Below, piece after piece: positions 31,946 through 42,693 of a DNA stretch of 64,000 nt. How positions within the stretch are numbered: position 1 is the first letter of the stretch; each line of letters opens with the position of its first letter. The translations under genes and the position numbers were made by a program. This DNA is from Sphaerosporella brunnea. Lineage: Eukaryota > Ascomycota > Pezizomycetes > Pezizales > Pyronemataceae. Under the pieces are notes generated by a model. That model saw nothing but the letters and a program-made list of their open reading frames with translations. It did not search any database and was not told the origin of the DNA. The stretch spans positions 186,001 through 250,000 of the forward strand of contig VXIS01000003.1 of NCBI GenBank assembly GCA_008704415.1, read 5' to 3'.

Positions 31946-33739
31946 TCAACTGAATAGGTTTCTGACCGTGTGGTCGTTTTGACCTACATCTTCATCTGCG
32001 CCCTCCTCCCGGAGGGTTACCAGAACGACCACACCATCATCGTTCGAGACTAGCCCTTTCAATTTTCTGCCAAGGGCGCTGGTGGAACCTTTTCCATACT
32101 TTGCGGCCAGACCTTGGCCGCGGAGAAGGATGCGGACACATTGGTTGGTTCCGATACAAGCCTGCTGCAAGACTGCGCGCTGCCCGATCGCTGCCGGATC
32201 CAAAGTCGCCCTTCCCTCCATTCCGATGGTATCCACAAACAGGAATCGTGAGTTGCCGATCGTAAGCATGTATACAGTGCTTGTGCGCGATGATTGTTGG
32301 TTCATCGTTGTAGCTTCGACTGTCCCTTTGACTGCCAGCACACATTTGATGTCCTCGCGGACGACGGTTCGAATGTCGTCACTTGCCTTCAGGTGTTGTT
32401 GCGGTCTGTTCTCAAGGGTTCGCTGCCGCCGCACGCCGGACTCCATGATCTCGTCGACCTGTATGTGGTAACTCACGCCCTCGCCCGCAGCCGCGATTGC
32501 CATCACGAGAGACTCCACAGCGCAGCTCACGGTGTCGCGCGAAATCGACGTTTTGCCGGTGCCGGAGTAACCAACAGCGATGAAAATGCCGCCGCGACCC
32601 TCTTCGTGCAGCGTGAGGAAATAGTGGGAGACGGCGTCAGCCGCCGCTCTGCGCATCTGTTCAAAATCTCCATCACCCGGCAGGGGGATATACTTGGCGC
32701 CGATATCCCCAGTGCGCTGGTGCAATAGGGTGTTGGAATGAGTTGACAGTACTAGTACATCCGGACAAGGCTCACGTACTGAGTCAGGCACGGCTTCAGG
32801 GATCGGCGATGCTGCAGCGGGCGCCTCCCACCATTGATCGTCATCCTCAGGATCATCATCACGGAAGTTGTCCTCGTCATCATTATCGATGGCCCGGCCC
32901 ACCTCTGGCGAGGAAAGGGGTGAGCGCGAGGACTGCACCATGCGACGTGCGCCTTTCGGGTTCTTCTTGACCGTTTTCCGTATGCTTTTGAATAGCATGT
33001 ACATCAGCCATTCGCGGAGGTTGTCAGAAATGGTACCCCGCCGGCAGAATGCGGCTACAACTTCGTCGCTGAAGTCCCAGGATCCGATAACATCGCAAAA
33101 CCTCTGCTTTCTCTCCGCAGTAAACAACTCGGCAACTGCCAGCTCCTTGCCTTCGTTGGTGTGTTGGAAGTATCGGCGTGTCATGCTGTGCATGTCGATG
33201 TAAACCTTGCTCGTTGGTGTCAACGCGAACGGCTTCAAAAGTTCCTTCACGGGCGGATCGCTCTTGGTTAATGCCCTGGGGCAATCTTCATCGAGGGGCC
33301 GGAGGAACTGCAGTATGAACCGGCCTTGTGCGGGAGAAGGAGTGGTCGCGGGCGTTGCAGGAGCCGCGGCTGCGGGCGTTGCAGGAGGCGCAGTCGCGGG
33401 CGTTGCAGGAGACGCGGGCGGCGTGCTGAGACGCGCATGCTCACGCGCATCCTGACGCAATCGTTCCCAGAGCTCCGCTGGGTCTTCAAACCCTTCATAT
33501 ATCTGGAGGATTTCAGAGGTCATGCACACAAGGATTGTCGTCCTTGCATGCTCGCTGCGGATACAGAACCTAGGGATCTTTGAGACCGTCTTCGGTTCCG
33601 TCTCTGCCCGGGTGGCGATGGAGTAGATTCGGCGACGCCTGAGTCGGCCTTCCATGAATGGGAGCCACAAGTCGAAGTTGCGGCCATCCAGAAGGATGTC
33701 AGTGGCCGGCGCGTGTTCGCTGTCGTCGTCAGACCTCAT
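31946..33739 (-). CDS. Gag-like/kinesin-like fusion protein, 597 aa
   Basis: Intact, intronless, ATG start at 33739 with a TATA box 72 bp upstream. Residues 15-100 resemble a copia-type Gag domain (UBN2/DUF4219 class): LDGRNFDLWLPFMEGRL near the start and a helix ending FEDPAELWERLRQD. Residues 107-137 are an Ala/Pro/Thr linker coded by a 24-bp tandem repeat. Residues 140-260 are unassigned; 285-301 are very acidic. From about 325 the protein follows a kinesin motor: helix before the P-loop, P-loop GYSGTGKT (390-397), switch I NQQSSR (480-485, kinesin NxxSSR), switch II FVDTIGMEG (501-509, keeping D, G and E of DLAGSE), then a block like kinesin alpha4-alpha5 ending GRKLKGLVSNDDGVVVLVTL. The motor is compact (about 265 residues against 330-350) and lacks a neck or coiled coil. 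Microtubule binding is not shown. Alternative: a diverged P-loop NTPase, but the motif order favours kinesin. Confidence 0.8.
   Translation of the reverse strand: MRSDDDSEHAPATDILLDGRNFDLWLPFMEGRLRRRRIYSIATRAETEPKTVSKIPRFCIRSEHARTTILVCMTSEILQIYEGFEDPAELWERLRQDAREHARLSTPPASPATPATAPPATPAAAAPATPATTPSPAQGRFILQFLRPLDEDCPRALTKSDPPVKELLKPFALTPTSKVYIDMHSMTRRYFQHTNEGKELAVAELFTAERKQRFCDVIGSWDFSDEVVAAFCRRGTISDNLREWLMYMLFKSIRKTVKKNPKGARRMVQSSRSPLSSPEVGRAIDNDDEDNFRDDDPEDDDQWWEAPAAASPIPEAVPDSVREPCPDVLVLSTHSNTLLHQRTGDIGAKYIPLPGDGDFEQMRRAAADAVSHYFLTLHEEGRGGIFIAVGYSGTGKTSISRDTVSCAVESLVMAIAAAGEGVSYHIQVDEIMESGVRRQRTLENRPQQHLKASDDIRTVVREDIKCVLAVKGTVEATTMNQQSSRTSTVYMLTIGNSRFLFVDTIGMEGRATLDPAAIGQRAVLQQACIGTNQCVRILLRGQGLAAKYGKGSTSALGRKLKGLVSNDDGVVVLVTLREEGADEDVGQNDHTVRNLFS
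33348..33419 (-). repeat. 24-bp in-frame tandem repeat, three units
   Basis: Units start at 33348, 33372 and 33396, each GCGGGCGTTGCAGGAG plus 8 variable bases. In the protein this is an eight-residue Ala/Pro/Thr period, making the linker between the Gag-like and downstream regions. Because 24 is a multiple of 3, copy-number change would alter linker length without frameshift. Confidence 0.9.
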
Positions 33740-33810
33740 GCTGCGATTGTAGTGTGGAGGTTCTGAGTCTGGAGGTGTTGACTGGATGTGGAGGTCGATT
33801 GGATTGGGCG

Positions 33811-33818
33811 TATTTATA
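33811..33818 (-). promoter_or_regulatory. TATA box of the Gag-kinesin gene
   Basis: TATAAATA on the minus strand, 72 bp before the ATG. Distance and match to consensus are good for a fungal core promoter; it also suggests a short 5' leader. Confidence 0.55.
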
Positions 33819-33829
33819 CTACAGGAGCG

Positions 33830-34590
33830 GGTTCAGATAAACCCGAGGATGCATCCCAACGGCGGCCAGTTTGCGGGGGTACAATGGACTGCGTGGGTGC
33901 AATCCGGGCAGCAGCTTCAATCAACGCCGTCATTGCGCGGGTGCAATAAGAGTGGAATCCAGGGGCGTCAATAGTCCATCCGTCCCACGGGGCGAACGGG
34001 GCCCCACAAAGCAGACCAGGATGGGGCATGACGGTCCGGTTCGGGCCGAAGCCCAGAAAGACCAGGTACCTGAGGGGGAACTATGGGTGCCGGATAGGCC
34101 GCGGTGTTTCATGTACCGATTGCTGGGGCCATGTTCCGACCCTTGCTTGTCGGAACAGTCGCAACTGATCGGCATCCCGGTGATCGACCGAGCTCATTTC
34201 CGAACCTCGCCGAATAGCACCCAGCCGTGGACCACAAAGCGCATCCCGATTCTTCGGCCTGTTATATATGTAGATGCTTGATAGCCCTGGACCGCGGGTG
34301 CCCAGCGGGCCCCATAGTCACCTGTTATGTTTAGTCCTATTTGGGCGCCTGCGGGGTCCCGGTCCTGGCAGACAAATGCCTGGTAAGGACCACAATAATC
34401 AGTCCGGTATAGTCCTAACGTAAACCCGGACTGGACGCCCTATTGACAGCCCTGGTGGGATCAATGTCCGCCGTGGTCTAGGGCGTTTCTTCGATAGAAT
34501 TAGAACTATATCGTTGACGATCGACCAGTATACAAACAGGAAGCTTTAACGGATGCCCACGGTATTTGCGTCACTGGAGATCACGCACAG
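33830..34590. other. Upstream flank of the Gag-kinesin gene with GC-rich repeat
   Basis: About 33960-34110 contains GGGGCGAACGGGGCCCCACAAAG and GGTACC...GGTGCCGGATAGG, a diverged member of the GC-rich dispersed family. No gene is seen. I looked for, and did not find, a matching repeat on the other side of the gene that would make flanking LTRs. Confidence 0.45.
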
Positions 34591-34596
34591 CATTAA

Positions 34597-34704
34597 ATGA
34601 CTGCCACATGCGACGACTACATGCTGGATATGCCTCGAATGGGGGTTGAGCTCAATGTGATTCCAGCGATGCCTGCTGAAGCAGAACGTGTGTTCATTGG
34701 GTGA
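34597..34704 (+). pseudogene. hAT transposase C-terminal relic, 35 codons
   Basis: Reads MLDMPRMGVELNVIPAMPAE then AERVFIG and stop. This is the hAT block MALDIFSIPAMSAEAERVFSG. The fragment closely resembles the one at 11397-11450 (MGIQFNAIPAMSTETEFIF), so both are probably from one subfamily. Confidence 0.75.
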
Positions 34705-34709
34705 CAGTC

Positions 34710-34813
34710 TCCTTGACAAGGACACTCAATGAGTGCGCGGCGTCGAACCTACGGTCGGCCGACGGCAATGCCGTCGCCTTCGACCAGGGCAAGACAGAGG
34801 CCTTCAACTCGTG
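34710..34813 (+). pseudogene. LINE reverse transcriptase fragment
   Basis: Reads TRTLNECAASNLRSADGNAV then AFDQGKTEAFNS and stop. Tad1-type reverse transcriptases have, shortly after the FVDD active site, a conserved NAV.FD..KTEA.LFS block; the complete version is in the LINE at 55935-57690 (NAAMFETEKTEALLFT). Plus strand, unlike the other LINE pieces here. Confidence 0.65.
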
Positions 34814-35369
34814 AGTTGGCCATGATCATAATCTCCTCCGGATCGCTGGTGGGCCTGCGTCCGCCTATACGCGCTGGAAAGCGTACATGCGCGTTCAGCA
34901 ACCGAATCTCACTCCACCGTTCGACATGCCCGTGCGGTTAACGGTTTCCAAACATCACCTTCCTGAGTCAGCGTGTGAACGGCGGTTTGCCTTGGTATTG
35001 TGATGTCGTGGTCATGGTGTTGAGCATCGTCACCACGATCCCCGTTTCATCAGCGCGCAGTCCCGCACCTCCGTGTCTCCCGTCGGACCCAGGGTCTAGC
35101 TATCCGCGGATGCTCAGGGTGCACACTATTCCATCAACCGCCAGTGGGGAGATGCCCTCAGTGTACGGTCGTCGCGGCCACGCCCAGGGCGCATCTTTCA
35201 TAGTCAAGTGCCTACAGGGTGTCACCTCAGCAGTCGTCTCACGCACATCAATGTATGTGGATTTCCAAGCTATCGTGACAGCATCGTCCTCAGATATGTC
35301 CCGGTCCGTAAATCCCTACCCGCTCTCAGATTACGACCGCCGCCGGTAGCCACAGCCCCATGTTCACCA

Positions 35370-35880
35370 CTATCCCAACCCGTGTTGCGACCGCTGTCAA
35401 TCGCCACCCATATCGAAATCCCTATCCCCAACGCCAATCTTATCACCGGATTCATCATCATTACTGTGGCTATCCGAAGTCGGGGTGACCATCCCCGTCA
35501 GCATGACCATCCACATAATCTGATTTTCATCACCACCGCCGCCTCTATCCCGACACACCTACAAATCGCCATTGCCAACACAATTTCTATCCCCATGGTC
35601 AGCACTATAACCTCCGCATCATCCTTTCTATCACCATGGCTATCATTGACACCATCGCTGTCCTGACATCAACATATCCACTCCCACCCCCTATCCCCAT
35701 CAGCCTCACAATCCTTATACTATCCGGATCGCTATACCGATCACGATCGCGATCATGGTCAGCGCTCCCGTTACAATTACCAACACCATCACTCTCCACA
35801 ACCCCCGCGGCTATACCCATACCCATCGCCACCCAATCTCCATCCCGTCCCCGTTCCTATCAGCATTCGCATCGGCATGC
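35370..35880. repeat. Hexanucleotide-derived ATCNCC satellite
   Basis: Plus-strand orientation ATCGCC/ATCACC/ATCCCC. It ends abruptly at about 35880 against the 3' side of a LINE endonuclease fragment. Open frames on both strands here are artefacts of the repeat. Confidence 0.75.
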
Positions 35881-35889
35881 CGGTGCGGA

Positions 35890-36540
35890 ACCCCATCACT
35901 GGCGTGATCCAATCCTGTTTCGTGTGCTGGGGTGTCCGCAGCCAAGTTGTTGACAGGAATCCCGGGGGATGATAGCGTCACGTCTATGATAGCGGAAATC
36001 GTACCCCGATCACAGGTGGGGGTTTGTCGTTCCAGCACCCTAGGCTGTAGCGATCCATCAGCGATTCGAGCCAGGTGCAGTTGCGGTTGGTTTGGCTGGT
36101 AGGGTCCCCGCGTGGGCTGTGGGCGTTGAAGTCACCAGCCAGAATACCTTTGTTGGCGGCCATAATTGACGTCCAGTTTTCTATCTGGGCGGGGCGTTGG
36201 CTAGTGAAGGATTCGTTGGCTGCCGTGTATTTGAACTGGTCGTAGACGTTGACTATGCGGCACTTGGCTCCGGAAGAAGCGACCGCGTCAATAACTGTTA
36301 CATCGCCGGCTTTGGACACCAGGTCGGAGTGAAGGGTAAACTTGATCTTGGTGTCGATGCGCGTAGCTATTCGTGTGCTGCCGGATCCGTATATCTAAAG
36401 CCTTGGTGTGATATACGGTAGGCCGGGGGCTCCTGAAGGAGCAGTAGGTTTGTTTTATCGCGCACCGCGACGTTGAAACAGGCCTGGAGGACCGCTCCAG
36501 ACCTGTTGACGTTATGCTGGATGCAGCGCATTATCATTTC
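35890..36540 (-). pseudogene. Tad1-like LINE ORF2 endonuclease domain
   Basis: Apurinic-type (EEP) endonuclease of a non-LTR element, which nicks the target to start reverse transcription. Minus-strand landmarks in order: ACFNVAVRDKTNLLLLQEPP (with the catalytic Glu), the substrate strand CRIVNVYDQ, GILAGDFNAHSPRGDP (catalytic DxN) and PTCDRG near the C-terminus. There are frame breaks around 36000 and between the Glu block and 36319. The rest of ORF2 is missing, cut off by satellite at about 35880. ORF1 of the same element lies just upstream. Confidence 0.85.
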
Positions 36541-36599
36541 TCGTCCGCCGCCGTAGCCGGGACTGACGGTGTGGGAGTGGCCAGGTCTGCTGCGTGCTC

Positions 36600-37750
36600 T
36601 ATGTCGTTATCCGGCATCTCGTCGTCCTAGTCCGAGTCCGGGTCCGGGTCCGAAGAGTGCGAGAAGAAGTAGGGCTGGTCCGATGTCATTCTCCGTTCGC
36701 CGATCGGGGTGGCATTACCTGCTGACTGACGGTCAGTAGCCGCCGAGGCTGCAAACAGGCGGTCGGTAGTCATCAGGACCGCGGGGGTGTGGTTGATCTT
36801 GGCTGGGGTTGTAGGTCGCTGCGGCGGCACTGCCTGCTAGGTAGCTTTGGCTTTTTTAACGGCGCGTTGTTCATACGGGCAGGCATCGTTCCACGCCGAG
36901 TAGCTGCCGTTGCAGTTGGGACACTTCAGCGTCGGCTTGGAGTGTTTGCATACCTGGCCAGTACTCCGCGCAGTCTGAGATGTTACATCTGTGGGCTGTA
37001 GTCAGGTGGTCGTCCCTGCAGTGGGCGCACCTTGGTTGGTCTTGGTTGCTCTTGGTGCTGCAGTCGTGGGGGAGGTGACCCCAGCCGGAGCAGTAGTCGC
37101 GGAAGGCATCGGGGCCAGCTTTGCGGTAAGGTTCGACTTTGCGATGTTGCCCCGCGAGCAGGAGACCTTTTCTGATGGCGCGCGTCGCGGTCCTGCGGTC
37201 GTTCACCGCAAAGGTAACAGAAGACACGCGAATGCTGCTCTCCTCCATGCGACGCTTGACCGCTGGCTTGTCCGTTGGCCAGCGGACTTGCATCGGGATG
37301 TCCAAACCGTCATTGTCAGTCTGAGGTCTCGCTTGAGGGCGTCGAGCTTGCCAATGTATCGTCTCGTGTCCACGCGGTGGACCTTCATGCGGGTCCATAC
37401 CGTCCATTCTTCGTTGGGGTTGACCGCAATGACGCTAGGGTCCAGTCGTCGCGCAGCGTTCAGTATGGTGCCGCTGTAGCTGCAAACCTGGACGCAGACT
37501 ATGGAGAAACTGCTCGCAAGCAAGCTTGTTTTTCCGCCTCAGGTGTTTTCAAGCACAGGTCCTATATTCCTCAGGGTGTGGCTGCGGCGACGCGTCGCGC
37601 GGGGGTGGCGCCCGTAGGCGTCAGGCAAAAGTTTTTCTCGCGATGGAGGATCCCTTCCAATGAGGGGGGTCGCGTATCGGCCTCAATGTTGGCTGACTCG
37701 GTCGGGGTAGATGGCGGGTCGGCCACGTCGGGGGCATGTCAGATGCGGCG
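36600..37750 (-). pseudogene. Tad1-like LINE ORF1 (Gag-like) with zinc knuckles
   Basis: Minus strand. The N-terminal part (about 37745-37600) reads TPTESANIEADTRPPSLEGI. A middle frame (37523-37203) reads EEWTVWTRMKVHRVDTRRYI, and after a frameshift near 37340 comes LDIPMQVRWPTDKPAVKRRM, a SIRVSSVTFAVNDR strand (RRM-like fold in this family), then knuckles CSGWGHLPHDC and CAHCRDDHLTTAHRC. At least two frameshifts. ORF1 protein coats the element RNA. The order ORF1 then endonuclease on the same strand matches an intact 5' half of one LINE copy, now dead. Confidence 0.8.
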
Positions 37751-37759
37751 TGGGCGAAC

Positions 37760-39300
37760 CTGGGCGAGACGAGAGACGGCACTCGGCTATGTGGTGGCCG
37801 GGACTGGACAAGTGCCAGGGGCTATCCGTTATTTATATATTTATTTATCCATCCGGGATGCTCCCTTTCGGCTACAGCTGTGAGGTGAATACAAGAGGCG
37901 GTACAAAAACAAGGAAACAACGTCAAAGAAAACAGGAAAAGAAATCATTACAGGGTCGACAAACAAAATACCTTCAGTCCGGTTTGGGACCTGCCCGTCT
38001 GGGCATCGTGGTTGGGTAGTCCATCTCAAGTAAGCCCCAGCTCTCCAAACGCTTGGAGGCCACTGTATCCTCCCCGGGGCTAGTACGCAGCACGGGAGCA
38101 GTGCACGAGCCGATGTGGGTTTATTGGCGGCAGAATGAAAACACGGTCGGAGTGCATTGCGACTCCGCGCGACAGTAGACACAGGGGGACGACCTATGGT
38201 TTGAGAGCCGCAGAGGGGGATAGGGTCGTAGGTGGAGGCGGGAAAAGAGTTGTTGCAACTCGCACGAGAACCAGGGCCAGCGGGGACATGAGAGTTGGCG
38301 CTGGCATATCCGGGACCGGCGACGGGGATGACCGTGAGAGGGTGTTGTGAAACTGCGCGGTGGCAACAAGGCGGGCATGGTCCCAGAGGCGGGAGGAAAC
38401 CCAGCGGAGGATACGTCGCCGGAGGTAGTGGCGATGTTTCCGGGGCAAATCACTGCGAGACATGTGGGACCAGAGCGACGATCAACAGTTTTGGAATTAG
38501 GGGGTGCGAGACAGAGAGAGCGTAAGCTTATAGAAGGATAGTTGTTCTTTTTGTTCGACTGTGAAAAACCAGCAGTACCCCTCAACAGCATCACTGAACA
38601 TCATACACCACCCACGAACAAATGGCAATGGGCGGCCTCGAGGGTGGCGACGCGGGTGCGCATTTCCACCGCAACCATTTCCTGCTCGGCGGGACCTGGC
38701 AGCTGCCACCTCGAGGTTCGCTCCATCAGAGTGGCTTTTCACGGCCACCTTCTCATCGTATGCGGCGTCTGCGTCGGTTTTCCCAGCTCCGGCATCGAGG
38801 GTTGCCCCCTCGGTGCGGATCCCCGCCGCACCCATCTCCTGGTCTCAGGCAGCGACAAGGGTGTTGGCGGCCACCAACACCTTCTCCCCGGCCAGCTTTT
38901 TTGCCGCCGGTTTCGCCCGCTTTGCCTCGGCCCCCAGGTTCTCATCCACCTTCTTCTTGAGCAGAAGGTGGAGAGAGCGCAGAGCTGGGAGCCCAATCTC
39001 CGGCTTCACGACCAGGACGCTCATCGTCATCCGTTGCCTGGCCACCCTGAGCTTGCAGTTGCTTGGGCAAATCCAGCACTGGGCCGTATGGCAGCGGCAG
39101 AAGCTGCTGTTTGCCACGGTGCTTTCGGCTCCTGATTCCACTGGCCCAAATCTGTACTCCGAACCGGTAAAGATTGTTTCGGGCGGCCACAACGTGGAGC
39201 CCGGTGAACACATTAGGGTACCGGGTGTTGAGCGGCAGGGAGTTGAAAGCAACTGTCAGAACTCTGGCCCACCTACTGGCCGAACCGGTCTCCTGGGCGG
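37760..39300. other. Unassigned region beside the Ty3 gag relic
   Basis: Plus and minus frames overlap heavily (a 356-aa plus frame at 38561-39631 lies antisense to the gag relic). Minus-strand stretches such as LKKKVDENLGAEAKRAKPAA are lysine/alanine-rich but unassigned. Not credited as genes. Confidence 0.4.
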
Positions 39301-39308
39301 TAGAGGGA

Positions 39309-40292
39309 TCAGGGGCTTGGCAGAAGCCGTAGCGGTTGCAGGGACAACTGGTTTTCCGACTGCTGGAGGTCGGAGGGAGCGGTGGAGTTTCCCGATGGCG
39401 GGACACTGGGGACAGCCGTGGCTACCAGGGATGCTTCGGCAGCGCGGACTCGACGAGCGCCGGCGGCTATCCGGCGTGGGCAGTCGAGGCGGAAGTGTAG
39501 GTCTGATCCACAGTAGGTGCACTGCCCCTTTGCCATCCTTTCGTCCCGGATCCTCTGACGCTCGGCCTCACGCCGGGCAGCTGAAAGCTCCATCGGAACA
39601 AGGCCGTAGTTCCCACTGTTGGACTTGGTAGGGTGATGGAAATTGGGAACGTCGGGGAGATCTTCATCCTCGTTTTGTAGTCTCGCAGCCCCTCGCATTG
39701 CTTTGGGCACAATAAAGGCCACGTTCTCATCCAGCGGCACAGAGGAATCGGCAGCGTGCCAGGTCTTCAGCCACTTGGCCTTTGACTGGAGTGACGCCTT
39801 CAACAGCCCGTTCAGGAACCGGTACAGAGCCGTGTACCCGTCGTCGACGGCGTACAGGCCAGGATAGTGTCATAGACCCTGGCTTCGTTGCTGCGCGCGT
39901 GTCAGCTAGCTGCTGCTACCTTCAGGCGGTCAGGAGGGAGGGGTCGTACGCCAGCATGCGAAACATAATCTTCCGCGGAGCATATTCCGCCATCGTCCAC
40001 CTGATGCCACCCGTTTTGGTGCATCCCCTTAACTAGTAGTTTGTGCAGAGGATATTCTTCCATAACCCTAACCCAGTTCGACGAGCGCTTTGAACCACTC
40101 GTTGGTGGTAATCGCTTTGCTAGCGAACAGGCGCGCCACTAGCATTGAGCTCCACCTTGTGTGGTTGCTCCAGTTGGAAAACCACTCCTCATGATCGAGG
40201 AAGTACTGCTCCAGCGCAATGAGCAGCATGGGAACTTCGGCGGAGTCGACACCGAGCGCCTCAAAGAGGTCTTGGTAATGGGAATTTCCCAT
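39309..40292 (-). pseudogene. Ty3-type LTR retrotransposon Gag relic
   Basis: Two minus-strand frames, 40292-40068 and 39803-39309, form a Gag. The first (ALEQYFLDHEEWFSNWSNHT) resembles the capsid segment of Ty3-class Gag. The second has the hinge PMELSAARREAERQRIRDER and the knuckle CTYCGSDLHFRLDC (CX2CX4HX4C), the usual PM.L......ER.R....G.C..CG...H....CP arrangement. The frames are separated by a damaged gap with a stop at 40068. No protease or polymerase was recognised downstream. Gag would form the particle and bind RNA; this copy is dead. Confidence 0.7.
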
Positions 40293-40299
40293 CTGGCTT

Positions 40300-42300
40300 C
40301 ATGCGCAATTCGTTGTGTCTATTATACCGGTGCAATGCAGTGGCGCTTACTTTGGGTCCGTAAATTTTTCGTTTGTAGGTTTTTCGTGCGTGGAGGAAAG
40401 GTCGGCAAGGTGAGTAGTGGAAAGAAGGAAAGGGGCAAGCGGGGAAGGTCGTCCTTCAGTTGTTCGGAATATTCTTTCCAGAGATCCCACTGTTGGAGCT
40501 ATACTGTGTCTGTTGATCTGAAAACGTGTAATGTGTAGTCTGTCCAGATTGAATGTGAAGGTGAGCAGCCTCATCTAGAAGACAGGTTGCCTCACTGGCA
40601 CGCACTCGTTCATGACATCTAAACTTACGTTCTCAGGCACCGGAACCCACGCAGTTCCGACAATGTCCACGTATGCCCTACACAGCAATCACCTGCTCCC
40701 TGAACCCTGCTTGGTGGAGTATTTTCTATCGGCTACGCGCGGTCTACATTGCATACTGCCAACCACGGAGATTTTTGCGGTCGAGATTCAGGAAATCCGC
40801 CTATGTCAACACAAGTGCTTTGTTGCACATCCTATAAGCGACATTAAAACATCGTACTCAAGGGTCCTGCGCAACGTTCATGCTCCACCATTTCTGATGA
40901 TCGCAGAAGGTCGTCGCATAGTCGGGCTGTGCATATTTTACTGTTATAGTGGCTCAGTCCTTGTATGCATATAGAAATCACCGCACTGTCCAGATATTTT
41001 GACGTCGACCAGGTGACAACCTGAAAAGATTGCTTGTGAGTCCAAGTGCTCACGATCGATGAATCGTCGATGATGCAACCACCGGCTTCATACGCTGGGA
41101 CCTTCGTTACCGCACCGATAGCTGTTGGCACGAGGTAACATCTCCATTTTGAAGCCAGCTCCATGCTGGGTATCACACTGCGCCCCGCACTGCACCTGTT
41201 GACCGGTGAACAGAACACAAACCATTTGGACCAATCACACTATGTTAGATTAAGAACACATTTTCTACACCCGCTTTCTCTAATCTGTCAGTATGGCCGG
41301 TGAGCATGCTCCAAGATTTCTCATGGCCTGCAGGCATCGACTTGCCGCGGCTGCTCGGTATATTGGACTTTTTTGTGCCAACTTGAAAGCAGGAGTGACG
41401 CCAGCGTAGGTTTCGCGCTACAGTGGAGAGCATAGGATCCGGCTCAGGAGTTTGGAGACGCTCACTGGCCGATCTGATAACCCTAAGATTATCGCACAGT
41501 GTACCATCATCGCCATTGTCAACTCTTGCGAGTGTCATGATTAACCCCAGGCCCACCGGTTGATTACCGGTGCGCATTCGTACGCATCTGGTCCCCTCTA
41601 GAGGAGCCTCGATTCCGGTTCGGCGACCGAATGTTACAGCGAACTCTGACATCGCCATACCGTCAACTCCTGCCACAGCAACGGTGGAATGGTTTAACAA
41701 CCCCACCATCGTAGGAGGTGTATTCGCGCTTTTATCGGGAGATCGCGGTCGTGGAGTGCATCATGGTGGCCAGTCTGGTGGAGTTGCGCATCGCCAGACG
41801 GATTCCCGTTGCGTCATTCCGTGGTCGGCCACCCCCTTCGGTCCGGTCGTGTTACGTAGAAAATCACTCGATCATGGATAGAGTTACATAGAAAGGTTGA
41901 GTTGCGGGTCAAAACGTTTTCGTTTTGCTCTTTCTTTTTCGGATCTTTTGTGGCAGCGCCCTTTTCTCTTGATGTTAACATTGGATGGCGTAGTTAGGCT
42001 GCGGGCTAGTGACGACGGAGGGGACCGGTGGAAAGGGGTCGGGTCTGGAGCCGAGCAAGTGATGGTAGCGTCGTGGGATCCGGACGAAGGGCCCTTAAAG
42101 GCCTGGGGATCCCTCTCAGGTTCTCTCCTCAGATCTCACGTCTTCACTGTTCTCTTCCTTCACTTCAATATACCGAGAGCGAATATACAGTCAGGTTTGG
42201 CAAAACTATTACCAAGAGGACTATCCAGCAAGCGAACGATCTTCACCAGTACCTTTGGAACCCCCTAATTGCCAGGTTCGACCTCCTACACCAGAACCCA
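40300..42300. other. Region with no supportable gene
   Basis: Short unassigned ORFs, longest 154 aa on the minus strand at 41245-41709. The last 350 bp before 42303 (T-rich leader, then TATACCGAGAGCGAATATACAG) may be the leader of the copia relic that follows, but I could not delimit an LTR. Confidence 0.4.
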
Positions 42301-42302
42301 AA

Positions 42303-42693
42303 ATGGCAAACGACGAGCGTTCACGCCAGCGCCTACTAGATCGCATCGACCGTCTTACGTACGATGGCACAATCGATATATCACGCTTTCTCACTCAATT
42401 TGATCAGGCTTGATATCCCATTCTGCCTAAGCGTGCTAAGCAAGTATAATGCGAATCCTCTGCAAATGCATCTGACTGCTGCAAAACGCGCCTGACAATA
42501 CCTTAAGCGGACCTCGAAATACGAACTACACTTCTCATGCGTCATCCAGGCGTCGTGCGTAATAGGCTTCACAGACTCCAACTGCGCAGGAAGCACCGGA
42601 AGCCGGAAATTGATAGGAGGATACGTATCCCAGACGAATAAGGGATTGATATCCTGGGAAACGAAGTCGCAGAGCGTAGTTGCTCTATCAACC
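42303..42693 (+). pseudogene. Copia relic: Gag start fused by deletion to RNase H
   Basis: At 42303 a frame starts MANDERSRQRLLDRIDRLTY and runs to DISRFLTQFDQA then stop, like the start of a copia Gag. From 42454 the plus strand reads NPLQMHLTAAKRA, stop, QYLKRTSKYELHF, then GFTDSNCAGSTGSRKLIGGY and LISWETKSQSVVALSTL, the copia RNase H region in the right order with one nonsense codon. Almost all of pol between them is missing. The relic joins a minus-strand LINE endonuclease at about 42694. Confidence 0.8.

Noticed and set aside
31500..34600. LTRs flanking the Gag-kinesin gene
   Set aside because: I compared the flanks by eye for direct or inverted repeats and saw none; only a dispersed GC-rich repeat lies upstream.
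38561..39631. 356-aa plus-strand frame
   Set aside because: Its right part is antisense to a recognisable Ty3 Gag with a CCHC knuckle on the minus strand; the rest is low-information Ala/Ser/Arg-rich sequence.
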